Part shown: positions 27,972 through 35,933 of the stretch, piece after piece
How positions within the stretch are numbered: the first letter of the stretch is position 1
Layout: the number at the start of each line of letters is the position of its first letter
NCBI GenBank assembly: GCA_025356015.1
Contig: JANXYO010000009.1
Coordinates: 1 to 44,928, forward strand
From: Spirochaetaceae bacterium
GTDB lineage: Bacteria; Spirochaetota; Spirochaetia; Treponematales; Rectinemataceae
Direction: 5' to 3'
Length of the DNA: 44,928 nucleotides
Translations under genes and position numbers: made by a program
Notes under the pieces: model-generated
What the model was told of the DNA's origin: nothing
Databases searched by the model: none
Seen by the model: the letters and a program-made list of their open reading frames with translations, nothing else

Positions 27972-28478
27972 CTATATCCCCATGTTGTCGGTCGAGCTAG
28001 CCTTCTCGGCCGCGCCCGATATTCCGAATAGCTGGGCAAGGTTCTCGATGAGCATCATGAAGATGCCGAAGGTCACTGCGAAGTAGGGTATGGCCATCGG
28101 GATCTCGAGGGCGCTCGATTTCTGGATGCCGAGGAGGCCCAGCTGCTCGCCGGATTTCGCCAGGATGATGACGAGGAAGGCGATGACCACGAGCCTTGCG
28201 ATCGAATTCATCACCTTCTGGGCGCCGGGCCTGAAAAGAGCGACAAACATCTGGATGCCGACGTGGGAGTTGTCCCGGGCCGCGAGGTAGCAGCCGAAGA
28301 AACCCACCCAGATCATCATGTATCGGCCCAGCTCGTCGGTCCAGGAGAGGGCGTTGTTGAGCACGAAACGGAAGAAGACCCCGACCGAGGTATTGATCAC
28401 CATGAGGGAGACGAGGACGTAGCAGAGAACGACGATGGCCTTCTCGATCCCGGAAAGGACCTTGGCAACTCGGTGCAT
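27972..28478 (-). CDS. dctQ: TRAP transporter small permease subunit (DctQ type)
   Basis: 168 residues with four transmembrane helices; the family signature DELGRYMMIWVGFFGCYLAARDNSHVGIQMF is present. DctQ bridges the large permease and the periplasmic binding protein. GGGAGG lies 7 bases before the ATG. The gap to dctP is 61 bp, which contains no obvious terminator. Confidence 0.94.
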   Translation of the reverse strand: MHRVAKVLSGIEKAIVVLCYVLVSLMVINTSVGVFFRFVLNNALSWTDELGRYMMIWVGFFGCYLAARDNSHVGIQMFVALFRPGAQKVMNSIARLVVIAFLVIILAKSGEQLGLLGIQKSSALEIPMAIPYFAVTFGIFMMLIENLAQLFGISGAAEKASSTDNMGI

Positions 28479-28539
28479 TGGCGGACCTCCCGCGTGGTAT
28501 CCCGGGAGGCAGGGCGCGCCCCGCCTCCCGGCTGCATTC

Positions 28540-29568
28540 CTACTTGAGCTGGTCCTTCTGCTTGGCGATGGCCGCGTTCACGGCGGTCTGGAGCTCGGTG
28601 ATGAGCTTGGGGTCAACCTTGGTCTTGAGCCAGTCGAGGACTGCGGGCTGCATGGCCTTGCGGAAGGCATCGATCTCGGCATCGGTGGGACCGTAGACCT
28701 GGACCTTCGCGTCGATGAGGGTCTGGAGGCCGGCTGCGTTGATGTAGGTGAGGACACCGCGTCCGACGGTGCCGGAGATCTGGGCGCAGTCGAGGACGAG
28801 GTACTGGAGGTCGGCCGGGAGGCTCTTGAAGAACTTCTCGTTGATGATGAACCAGTCAACGCCGTAGACGTGTCCGTCGAGGGTGGCGTACTTCTGGACT
28901 TCCTGGAGCTTGCCCGAGAGGATTGAGCCTATGGGGTTCTCCTGGCCGTCGACCACCCCGGTCTGCAGGGAGGTGTAGGTCTCGGTCCAGGCTATCGGGG
29001 TCGGGCTGGCTCCGACGGCCTTGAGCATGTTGATGTAGACGGGGGTCTCCTGGACGCGGATCTTGAGGCCCTTGAGGTCGGCCGGGCTCTTGATCGGGCG
29101 TACATTGTTCGTGAAGTGGCGGAAGCCTACCTCGGCGAAGGCGAGGGCGCGCATGCCCGTCTCTTTGAGGAACATGCCGCGGAGCTTGTCGCCGAAGGGG
29201 CCGTCCATGACGTCCCAGGCCACCTGGCTCGTTGGGAAAAGGTAGGGGATGTCGGTGATCGCGGCGGTGGGGAAGAAGTTGGCGATGACGCCGGAGGCGA
29301 TGCCCGCCTCGACGGTGCCGGCCTTGATGCCTTCCACATACTCGCGCTCGGCGCCAAGGGAGCCGCCGCCGTAGACCTTCACGTTGATCCTGCCGCCGCT
29401 CCGGGAGTTGACCATGACCGCGAAGGCGATGGCCTGGGCCTGCTTGCGGGACAGGGTGGGATCGGTCGAATCCGCGTGGGCGAGCTTGAGCTCGTATACT
29501 TTCGCCTGGGCGAAGGTCATGCCTACCATCACGGTGACCATGATCACGAGAGTCAACAGTTTCTTCAT
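28540..29568 (-). CDS. dctP: TRAP transporter periplasmic substrate-binding protein (DctP family)
   Basis: 342 residues from the ATG at 29568, with GGAGGTGG upstream. A signal peptide is clear (MKKLLTLVIMVTVMVGMTFAQA, cleavage after AQA). The mature protein has DctP hallmarks: the LKGLKIRVQETPVYINMLKAVGA segment with the carboxylate-binding Arg, and YTSLQTGVVDGQENPIGSI. DctP proteins bind organic acids (C4 dicarboxylates, keto acids, hydroxy acids, sulfonates, uronates), so the substrate is likely an anion. It is the first gene of the transporter operon and carries operator D, which links uptake to the IclR regulon. Confidence 0.93.
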   Translation of the reverse strand: MKKLLTLVIMVTVMVGMTFAQAKVYELKLAHADSTDPTLSRKQAQAIAFAVMVNSRSGGRINVKVYGGGSLGAEREYVEGIKAGTVEAGIASGVIANFFPTAAITDIPYLFPTSQVAWDVMDGPFGDKLRGMFLKETGMRALAFAEVGFRHFTNNVRPIKSPADLKGLKIRVQETPVYINMLKAVGASPTPIAWTETYTSLQTGVVDGQENPIGSILSGKLQEVQKYATLDGHVYGVDWFIINEKFFKSLPADLQYLVLDCAQISGTVGRGVLTYINAAGLQTLIDAKVQVYGPTDAEIDAFRKAMQPAVLDWLKTKVDPKLITELQTAVNAAIAKQKDQLK

Positions 29569-29677
29569 CGCTCCACCTCCTGGAAAATTCTGGGGCGCGG
29601 CTTGCGCCACACGAAAACTGGGAACCTAAAGAACCCGGCTGCGCGATCGTATTCCGGCCTTCACAGAACTGGAGGAC

Positions 29678-29733
29678 CGTCCCACTGATCAGGACACCGT
29701 CCTATAGGATACCACGGTATGACAGCAAGTCAA
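29678..29733 (-). promoter_or_regulatory. Promoter and IclR-type operator D (dctPQM)
   Basis: On the minus strand: TTGACT (29733-29728), 16-bp spacer, TATCCT (29711-29706), one base, then the 27-bp site 29704-29678: TAGGAC-GGT-GTCCT-GATCAGT-GGGAC-G. It has the same geometry as operators A, B and C. It lies between the ThDP enzyme stop and dctP, so the transporter has its own regulated promoter. Confidence 0.8.
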
Positions 29734-29799
29734 GATATGTTCGAAAACCATAGGAATCGATAACTTTTGCGCGCATCTGATCCTCCGGCCAGAGCCGGG

Positions 29800-31602
29800 C
29801 TATTTCGTGTCGGCGTGCTGGAAGCGGGACGCCTCCCCGTCCAGGAGCCGACCCTCGGACACATTCGCCTTTGGCGTGAAGATGTCGTTGATGTTCCAGA
29901 CGCCTTCCGTGGGCACTCCGATGTTCTCCATGGGTACATCGAGGAGATAGGGCTCGTTTGAATCGAGGGCCTCCTTGAAGGCGGCCTTGAACTCGCTGGC
30001 CGACATGATCTTCCTGGCCTTGACTCCATATGCCTTGGCGATCTCGGCCCATTCGGGATTGTAGGAGCTCCCGTCCGGCTTCATGAACTTCGTGCCGAAG
30101 CTGTGGTGGTAATGGCCGGCCGTCAATCCCGCTATCGTGCCAAAGGCTGCATTGTTCATGACCACCCACACGACGGCGATGTTCTGCTCCACGGCCGCCG
30201 CCAGGACGCTCGGATTCGTGCCAAAGCCCCCGTCGCCGACGAGGGTGATAACCTTCTTGTCCGGAGCGGCGAGCTTCACGCCCAGGACGGCGGCGGGACC
30301 GAAACCCATGGTCGCGAGGCCACCGGGGTGGTGGATCCCGCCGGGCATCGTGATGTCGAACTGCTGTCCCACCCCGTTCTTGTTCCAGCCAACGTCGGTG
30401 ACGATGATGCCGTCGGCGGGGAAGACCTCGTGGACATCCTTGAGAATGCGCTGCGGGGTCATCGGGTAGCGGCTGTCCTCGGAGATCTCCTTGTTCGATG
30501 CCTTGAAGGCCAGTTTGAAATCGGCGATGCTCCTGCGGAGCTCTGGGCGCTTGATCCCTTCGCTCTTGAGCTTCCTGGCTGCCTTGAGGATAGCCTTGAA
30601 TGCCTGTCTGGAATCGGCGACAGCGCCGATGGCGAGGGGGTAGTTCCTCCCAAGTTCCGCGGGATCCAGGTCGATCTGTATGAACTTCGACACCGAGGAA
30701 TCAAAACTCACGCCCTGATACCAGGAACTCGAATCGGCTTCGGCGAAGCGGGTCCCGACGGCGAGGATCAGGTCGGCGTTCTTGGAGATGGAATGCACGA
30801 AGTTGGTGCCCCAGAAACCGGTCATGCCGACGTGCAGGGGGTGGGCGTCCGGTATGGCGCCCTGGCCCATGAGGGACCTCGTCACGGGGATGTCCAGGAA
30901 CTCGATAAGGGCCCTGAGCTCCTCGGAGGCGCCGGAAATGAGGACCTGTCCGCCAATGTGGATGAGGGGCCTCTTCGCGTCGATCAGCATCCTCGCGATC
31001 TCGGTGGCGGTCTCCTCGCTCAGGCCGGGATTCACGGTTGTCCTCGAGTCGTGGTAGGTCCGCTCGAAGACTTCCGTGTCCAGCTCCCTCGCGAACATGT
31101 CCATGGGCACAGAGATGAGCACGGGTCCGGGCCGGCCGGACTCGGCGAGCCTGAAGGCCCGCTCGAGTATGTCGGGAAGGAGCTCGGGCCTCTCGAGCCT
31201 CCAGGCGCGCTTCACGAAGGGCCTGTAGATATCGTATTGCGAGCTGTCGCGGTGCAGGTTCACTTCCTGGTGCGGGTGCTTGCCCGCGTAGTAGCTCGGC
31301 ACGTCCCCCGCTATGACCACCATCGGCGTCGAGTCGAGGGCGGCGTTGGCGACTCCCGTGGTGGCGTTGGTGAGCCCGGGCCCCAGATGGGTGAGCACCA
31401 CGCTCGCCTTCCTGGTCATGCGGGCGTAGCCGTCGGCGGCATGGGCCGCTATCTGCTCGTGACGCACCGAGACGAACTTGATCCTGCTGGACTTGATCGC
31501 GTCGAGCATCGTGATGACCGTGTGCCCGGTGAGGCCGAAGATGTACTTGACCTCCCGGCGCTCGAGATAGTCCACCAATAGATGCGCTAATGTCTTTTTC
31601 AA
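29800..31602 (-). CDS. Acetolactate synthase-like ThDP-dependent enzyme (catabolic, substrate unknown)
   Basis: 600 residues from a TTG start at 31602 (MKKTLAHLLVDYLERREV), with AAGGGAGG upstream. ThDP fold: catalytic Glu49 ([15 protein letters not shown]), THLGPGLTNATTGVANAALDSTPMVVIAGDVPSYY, and the ThDP/Mg motif starting at GDG 456-458 and ending at NN 483-484. It lacks the VRQWQ substrate loop of the true IlvB encoded at 5701-7398 and has a ~30-residue tail, so it is not the biosynthetic enzyme. 2-oxo acid decarboxylase, carboligase or 2-hydroxyacyl-CoA lyase activities all occur in this superfamily. It follows the lyase gene by 56 bp under operator C. Confidence 0.8.
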   Translation of the reverse strand: MKKTLAHLLVDYLERREVKYIFGLTGHTVITMLDAIKSSRIKFVSVRHEQIAAHAADGYARMTRKASVVLTHLGPGLTNATTGVANAALDSTPMVVIAGDVPSYYAGKHPHQEVNLHRDSSQYDIYRPFVKRAWRLERPELLPDILERAFRLAESGRPGPVLISVPMDMFARELDTEVFERTYHDSRTTVNPGLSEETATEIARMLIDAKRPLIHIGGQVLISGASEELRALIEFLDIPVTRSLMGQGAIPDAHPLHVGMTGFWGTNFVHSISKNADLILAVGTRFAEADSSSWYQGVSFDSSVSKFIQIDLDPAELGRNYPLAIGAVADSRQAFKAILKAARKLKSEGIKRPELRRSIADFKLAFKASNKEISEDSRYPMTPQRILKDVHEVFPADGIIVTDVGWNKNGVGQQFDITMPGGIHHPGGLATMGFGPAAVLGVKLAAPDKKVITLVGDGGFGTNPSVLAAAVEQNIAVVWVVMNNAAFGTIAGLTAGHYHHSFGTKFMKPDGSSYNPEWAEIAKAYGVKARKIMSASEFKAAFKEALDSNEPYLLDVPMENIGVPTEGVWNINDIFTPKANVSEGRLLDGEASRFQHADTK

Positions 31603-31658
31603 ACCACCCTCCCTTAAGGATCGGCCGGGGACGGCGTCTGGGCCGCCGCCACCCTTTT

Positions 31659-32618
31659 CTAGTTTTTCGCCGCCTCGGTCTGCGACCTTACCAGGTCGCT
31701 GTTCTTGCCTGCCCTCAGGATAAAGCTGTCGGTGGGATGGCCCACCAGCTGCCTGACGAGGCGGGCGATGGAGATCGCCTTGTCGAGCTCGTAGTCCGTC
31801 TCTATCTCCATCTCGTTGCACATGTGGATGAGGTCCTCGGAGGCGATGTTGCCCGAGGCGTCGGGTATGAAGGGGCAGCCGCCAAGGCCGGCGAAGCCAC
31901 CGTCGAAGCGGTCTATGCCCGCGAGCATGCCCGCGGTGACGTTGGCGAGGCCCATGCCCCTGGTGTTGTGGAAATGCAGATTCCAGATGACCTCTGGCTG
32001 CCTCTCGAGGACCATCCGCGAATAGTCGTAGACCTGTCGTGGCGTGGCCATGCCGGTCGAGTCCGAGAGGGAAATTTCCCTTATGCCTATCTTGATGAAA
32101 CTGTCCACCACCGAGAGGACCTGCTCGACGCTCACCCTGCCCTCGAAGGCGCAGCCAAAGGAGGTGGGAATGGCGCCCGAGAGGACGATGCCCTTCGCTG
32201 CGGCGTATTCGGCGCAGTCGGAGAATGACCTCACAGCCTCTTCCGGCGTCTTGCCCGCGTTCTTGAGGGAATGGGTCCGGCTTGCGGAGACGGTGAGCTT
32301 GGCCTTTTTCAGGCCCGAGGCTTCGGCGCGCTCGAGGCCACGGAGGTTGAAGATCAGCACCCGGTACTCTACCCCGTCAACGCGCCTTATGCGGCGCGCC
32401 ACTTCATCGGTGTCTGCCATCTGGGGCACGGCCTTCGGGTTGACGAAGGAGCCGATTTCGATGATGCGTGCTCCCGAGGCCGAGATGAGGTCGATGAGCT
32501 CGACCTTCTGCTCGAGGCTGAGCATGGTCTTCTCGTTTTGCAGTCCATCGCGCGGTCCGACTTCGCAGACGCTTATGCGCGTGGGCCACCTTGGAACAAA
32601 GCTCGCTTCGTTGGACAT
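31659..32618 (-). CDS. HMG-CoA lyase-like protein (DRE-TIM metallolyase)
   Basis: 319 residues from the ATG at 32618, with GGAGAGAGGAGG directly upstream. It matches the hydroxymethylglutaryl-CoA lyase group: CEVGPRDGLQNE (catalytic Arg in PRDG), ASRTHSLKNAGKTPEEA, LSDSTGMATPRQVY, WNLHFHNTRGMGLANV and the signature GGFAGLGGCPFIPDASGNIASEDLIHM containing the lyase Cys. Such enzymes cleave 3-hydroxy-acyl-CoA or citramalyl-type CoA esters, releasing a CoA thioester plus a keto compound. Its partner genes suggest a catabolic acyl-CoA cleavage step; true HMG-CoA is only one possibility. Confidence 0.85.
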   Translation of the reverse strand: MSNEASFVPRWPTRISVCEVGPRDGLQNEKTMLSLEQKVELIDLISASGARIIEIGSFVNPKAVPQMADTDEVARRIRRVDGVEYRVLIFNLRGLERAEASGLKKAKLTVSASRTHSLKNAGKTPEEAVRSFSDCAEYAAAKGIVLSGAIPTSFGCAFEGRVSVEQVLSVVDSFIKIGIREISLSDSTGMATPRQVYDYSRMVLERQPEVIWNLHFHNTRGMGLANVTAGMLAGIDRFDGGFAGLGGCPFIPDASGNIASEDLIHMCNEMEIETDYELDKAISIARLVRQLVGHPTDSFILRAGKNSDLVRSQTEAAKN

Positions 32619-32659
32619 CCTCCTCTCTCCTTTGCCCCTCAGGCCAAATGGCTGCATGG

Positions 32660-32715
32660 CGTCCTATTCATTGGGACGATGTCCTACATGTTAACACAGG
32701 TCGGCGCTTTGTCAA
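32660..32715 (-). promoter_or_regulatory. Promoter and IclR-type operator C (lyase-ThDP enzyme)
   Basis: On the minus strand: TTGACA (32715-32710), 16-bp spacer, TAACAT (32693-32688), one base, then the 27-bp site 32686-32660: TAGGAC-ATC-GTCCC-AATGAAT-AGGAC-G. Spacing is identical to the other three copies. Confidence 0.8.
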
Positions 32716-32783
32716 TCTCAGAACGCCCTCTTCCTTGACACCATCCTTTCCCGGCGTCTATCGTGCTAGCTCGGAGGCTTTTA

Positions 32784-34445
32784 ATGAAAAAATCCCTGGT
32801 AGCCGGCATCCTGGTCCTTGCCCTGGTCATTGGCGGAGGTCTCGCCTACCGCTTTGTCTTCCAGAAGTCCGGGAGTCCGGGCAGCGGAAGCGCCTTGAGC
32901 TACGCGAAGGTCGAGCCCCTGCGGATCGCAGGCATCGGCGGCTACTCCCTGGCGTCCGTCGACCTTGGCGAAGGCCCCGTTCCCCTCATCAGGATACCCC
33001 TCGACACCTGGGGCGGCTACGCGGCCCTCTTCGCCGCGAACGGGGGAGCGAAGCCCTCGAAGGACTCGGCCTTCTACCGCAACGGCAAGTTCGCGGTCGA
33101 GCTCGTGAGCGAGGAGAGCGCCCAGGTCCAGCTCGAGGGCTACGCCTCGGGCAAGTACCCCATCATCTGGGCCTCCATGGACAGCCTCCCCCTGCTCTAC
33201 GACGCCACGCGCCAGGACAAGAGGGTCATCCCCCAGGTCCTCGGCCTCTTCGACTGGTCGATCGGCGGGGACGGCATCCTCCTCAAGCAGGGCATCAAGG
33301 GAGCCCAGGACCTCAAGGGCCGCACCATCCTCACCTCGAGCAACACGCCCTTCAGCTTCTTCCTCCTGTGGTACCTCGCGCAGAACGGGATCTCCCCTTT
33401 CGACATCAAGGTAGTGTACATCGATGACGGACCCAAGGCCCTCGAGACCTTCAGGAAGAGCGGAGAGATAGCAGCCTGGGTCACCTGGAACCCCTTCCTC
33501 CGCGATGTCCTCGACTCGAAGTCGGCAAGCTATGTCCCCGGAGCCCGCCTCCTCATCTCCTCGCGGGACGCCAACCAGCTGATCGCCGACGTCTATATAG
33601 TCCGCCGCGACCTCTCCCAGGACAGGCCAGAGATCATGAAGGCATTCGTGCAGTCGATGATCGAGGGCGCCGCGACGGTGCAGCGCGACCCCGCGAGCGC
33701 CCTCGCTGGCATGGCCCAGTTCTACAAGCTCTCGGGCGGCGCGGCCGAGGCCAAGGGCATGCTCGAAGACGTCCACCTCGCCAACCTGCCTGAGAGCAGG
33801 ATGTTCTTCGCCCTTGACAACCCGATAGGGGCCCAGAAGATCTTCCTCCTCTCCCAGGAATACAACAAGGCCCTCGGAATCCTGCCGCAGGATGCGAGCT
33901 ACGAGCCGGAGCGGGTCATCGCCTCCAGCCCCCTCGAGGCGGCGGCGAAGAGCGGCCGTTTCGCCGACCAGAAGAACGAGATAGCGACGAGCTTCAACCG
34001 CAAGTCGGCCTTCGACATAGCCGACCTCGAGAACCAGAGGGTCGTCATGAAGAACGACATACGGCTCTACTTCGAGGCGCAGAGGCTCGACTTCGACCCC
34101 AAGTCCTCGAGCGAGGAGGTCAGGCAGAACCTGAGGCTCCTCGACAAGGTCGCCGAGCAGATGGGCTTCATGGGCACGACTGTCGTCAAGCTCGTGGGCC
34201 ACCTCGACACCTCGCGGGTCCAGGAGTACAAGGCCAAGGGCCAGCAGGCCTACATCGAGGCGAGCGCCCAGGCCAAGCTCATCTCGAAGAAGCGCGCCGA
34301 GTTCGTGAAGAAGCTCATGGTCGAGCGCTGGCACATCGAGGCCGAGCGCATCGTGACCGAGGGGAGGGGCTGGGACTCGCCGATCAGCGCCGACGACCCA
34401 GACAGGAACCGCCGCGTCGAGGTCCAGTTCCTCTCCCTCGAGTGA
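32784..34445 (+). CDS. ABC-type substrate-binding protein fused to OmpA-like domain
   Basis: 553 residues from the ATG at 32784, with GGAGG 6 bases upstream. An N-terminal membrane anchor or signal (LVAGILVLALVIGGGLAY) precedes a NMT1/SsuA-like binding domain (about 40-400; for example YPIIWASMDSLPLLYDA, LKGRTILTSSNTPFSFFLLWYLAQNG, WVTWNPFLRD). A C-terminal OmpA-type peptidoglycan-binding domain follows (about 425-553, with RRVEVQFL near the end). Similar fusions occur next to VWA, XpaC and TelA genes in diverse bacteria; no permease or ATPase is present, so a sensor or envelope scaffold role is more likely than transport. Confidence 0.8.
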   Translation: MKKSLVAGILVLALVIGGGLAYRFVFQKSGSPGSGSALSYAKVEPLRIAGIGGYSLASVDLGEGPVPLIRIPLDTWGGYAALFAANGGAKPSKDSAFYRNGKFAVELVSEESAQVQLEGYASGKYPIIWASMDSLPLLYDATRQDKRVIPQVLGLFDWSIGGDGILLKQGIKGAQDLKGRTILTSSNTPFSFFLLWYLAQNGISPFDIKVVYIDDGPKALETFRKSGEIAAWVTWNPFLRDVLDSKSASYVPGARLLISSRDANQLIADVYIVRRDLSQDRPEIMKAFVQSMIEGAATVQRDPASALAGMAQFYKLSGGAAEAKGMLEDVHLANLPESRMFFALDNPIGAQKIFLLSQEYNKALGILPQDASYEPERVIASSPLEAAAKSGRFADQKNEIATSFNRKSAFDIADLENQRVVMKNDIRLYFEAQRLDFDPKSSSEEVRQNLRLLDKVAEQMGFMGTTVVKLVGHLDTSRVQEYKAKGQQAYIEASAQAKLISKKRAEFVKKLMVERWHIEAERIVTEGRGWDSPISADDPDRNRRVEVQFLSLE

Positions 34446-34450
34446 AACCC

Positions 34451-35299
34451 ATGAAGAAGCAGAACAAGGGCGGCAAGCGCCTCCTCCCCTTCGTGGCCTT
34501 CGCCGGCGTCCTGGCCATCGCAATGAGCATGAGCCTCTGCGGCCGCCAGGCGAGCGGTGACAAGAGCTATGGCGACAAGAGCTACAAGCTCGAGTTCGAC
34601 AAAGGCTTCCCGGCGGGGCAGAGTTACCGCGACGACCTGGGCATCACGGTCGTCGTCGCCGTCGACCGCTCGGGCTCGATGAACGACATGCCGGCCTCTG
34701 GGCTCCGCGAGCCCAAGTACGTGCAGGCCTCGCGCGCCCTCACCGAAGTCCTCGGCGTCCTGCGCGAGCTTGTAGCCAAGCAGAAGGGCGGGGGCCTCAT
34801 GGTCAAGCTCGGCCTCCTGTCCTTCAGCGACGAGGTCGAGGTCCTGCTCCCGCCCACAGAGCTCAGCCTTGCGAGCCTCGCGCAGATCACGGCCTTCGCC
34901 CGGGATCCCGACAACTTCAAGCCAGGCGGGATGACGGCAATCGGCAAGGCTGTGGAGAAGGGAACCGAGCTCCTCGCGCTGTCGGGGACTATCATGCGCA
35001 GCCTCATCGTCATCACCGACGGGGAGAACACAAAGGGCATCGAGCCGGCCTCGGTGCTCGACGCCGTCTACAAGGACCGCAATACGAGCTCGAAGCCCGA
35101 CCTGCCCGTGACGACCTCCTCCACCCTCATCAGTTTCATAGGCTTCGACATAGAGGCTTCGCGCTTTTCCGAGCTTGCCAAGCAGGGTGCCAGGGTGAGC
35201 TCGGCGGCAGACCAGGACCAGCTGGTCGCCGCCCTCAAGGGCATCCTCGAGGCCGACATCACCAGGCTCGAATCACCCGTCGCCCCGGGAGGAAAGTGA
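34451..35299 (+). CDS. Membrane-anchored von Willebrand factor A domain protein
   Basis: 282 residues from the ATG at 34451; a GTG at 34442 overlapping the previous stop is an alternative. A basic N terminus and hydrophobic segment (LLPFVAFAGVLAIAMSMSLC) give a signal anchor or an atypical lipoprotein signal. The VWA domain (about 65-255) has a complete MIDAS: DRSGSMND, the Thr in KPGGMTAIGKA and the Asp in IVITDGENTKG, so a metal-dependent ligand can bind. It probably works with the binding-protein/OmpA fusion upstream (5-bp gap) and the membrane protein downstream. Confidence 0.85.
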   Translation: MKKQNKGGKRLLPFVAFAGVLAIAMSMSLCGRQASGDKSYGDKSYKLEFDKGFPAGQSYRDDLGITVVVAVDRSGSMNDMPASGLREPKYVQASRALTEVLGVLRELVAKQKGGGLMVKLGLLSFSDEVEVLLPPTELSLASLAQITAFARDPDNFKPGGMTAIGKAVEKGTELLALSGTIMRSLIVITDGENTKGIEPASVLDAVYKDRNTSSKPDLPVTTSSTLISFIGFDIEASRFSELAKQGARVSSAADQDQLVAALKGILEADITRLESPVAPGGK

Positions 35300-35300
35300 C

Positions 35301-35933
35301 ATGGGCAGCGAAGACGCGAAGGGCGGGGCGGGCGGGGGCATTGTCTCAGGCCTCGTGGGTGGAGGCGTCTTCCTCCTCTTCTGGATGGTCCTCGACATAC
35401 CCCTGGCTTGGAGCGCGGCCGCCGGGGCCGCGAGCCTCGCGGCCTCGATCGCCGTGGCGCGTGGGGCCAGGAAGGCCGAGGGACCCGCCGTGGGCTCCTT
35501 TGTTGACAAGGCCCTCGCGCGGAAGACCGTCGCAAGGGCAAGACAGCTCGCTTCCTCCCTGCGCTCCTCGTGCTCCGCTATGGAGCCTGGGTCCTTTCGG
35601 GATAAATTCTCCGGCCTCGCGGTCGGTCTCGACAGCATCGCCCGGGATGTCAGCGATGACCCGAAGGACGCCCTGGCCGCCTCGATCTTTCTCTCGAACA
35701 ACGGCGAGGCAAGTCAGCGCATGGCCGAGCTCTACCTGCGCCTGCGCAAGCGCAGTCCCTCGCCCGCAGACCAGGGCTCGACCCTCGCCAAGCTCGACTC
35801 CCTCCTGGACCGCATGGCCCAGGCCAGCGAGCGCCAGCTTCAGAGGCTCCAGGCAGACGAGTGGGAGGAGCTCCAGACCGAGATCGACCTCATGGCCGAG
35901 ACCATATCCATGGACGCCGACCTCAAGGCCTAG
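35301..35933 (+). CDS. Small membrane protein, XpaC-like (pfam10112-type) by architecture and context
   Basis: 210 residues, ATG one base after the VWA stop with GGGAGGAAAG upstream. Two close hydrophobic helices (about 12-52: GIVSGLVGGGVFLLFWMVL and LAWSAAAGAASLAASIAVA) precede a long charged, helical cytoplasmic domain (about 60-210) rich in Glu/Lys/Arg. This plan, and its place behind PBP-OmpA and VWA genes, matches XpaC proteins, which normally sit next to telA. No TelA is encoded here. Sequence similarity is too weak for certainty. The stop overlaps the convergent aldehyde dehydrogenase's stop. Confidence 0.5.
   Translation: MGSEDAKGGAGGGIVSGLVGGGVFLLFWMVLDIPLAWSAAAGAASLAASIAVARGARKAEGPAVGSFVDKALARKTVARARQLASSLRSSCSAMEPGSFRDKFSGLAVGLDSIARDVSDDPKDALAASIFLSNNGEASQRMAELYLRLRKRSPSPADQGSTLAKLDSLLDRMAQASERQLQRLQADEWEELQTEIDLMAETISMDADLKA

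Noticed and set aside
26641-28086. 481-codon open frame antisense to dctM
   Set aside because: Low-complexity Asp/Glu/His/Gly composition; it is the shadow of the TRAP permease.
29800-31602. A second biosynthetic acetolactate synthase
   Set aside because: It lacks the AHAS substrate loop (VRQWQ), has no adjacent regulatory subunit and shares its operator with catabolic genes.
22613-31602. myo-Inositol catabolism (IolE-like TIM barrel, IolD-like ThDP enzyme, CoA-dependent aldehyde dehydrogenase)
   Set aside because: The ThDP protein does not read as IolD, the aldehyde dehydrogenase is of the EutE/SauS and not the IolA type, and IolB, IolC, IolG and IolJ are absent.
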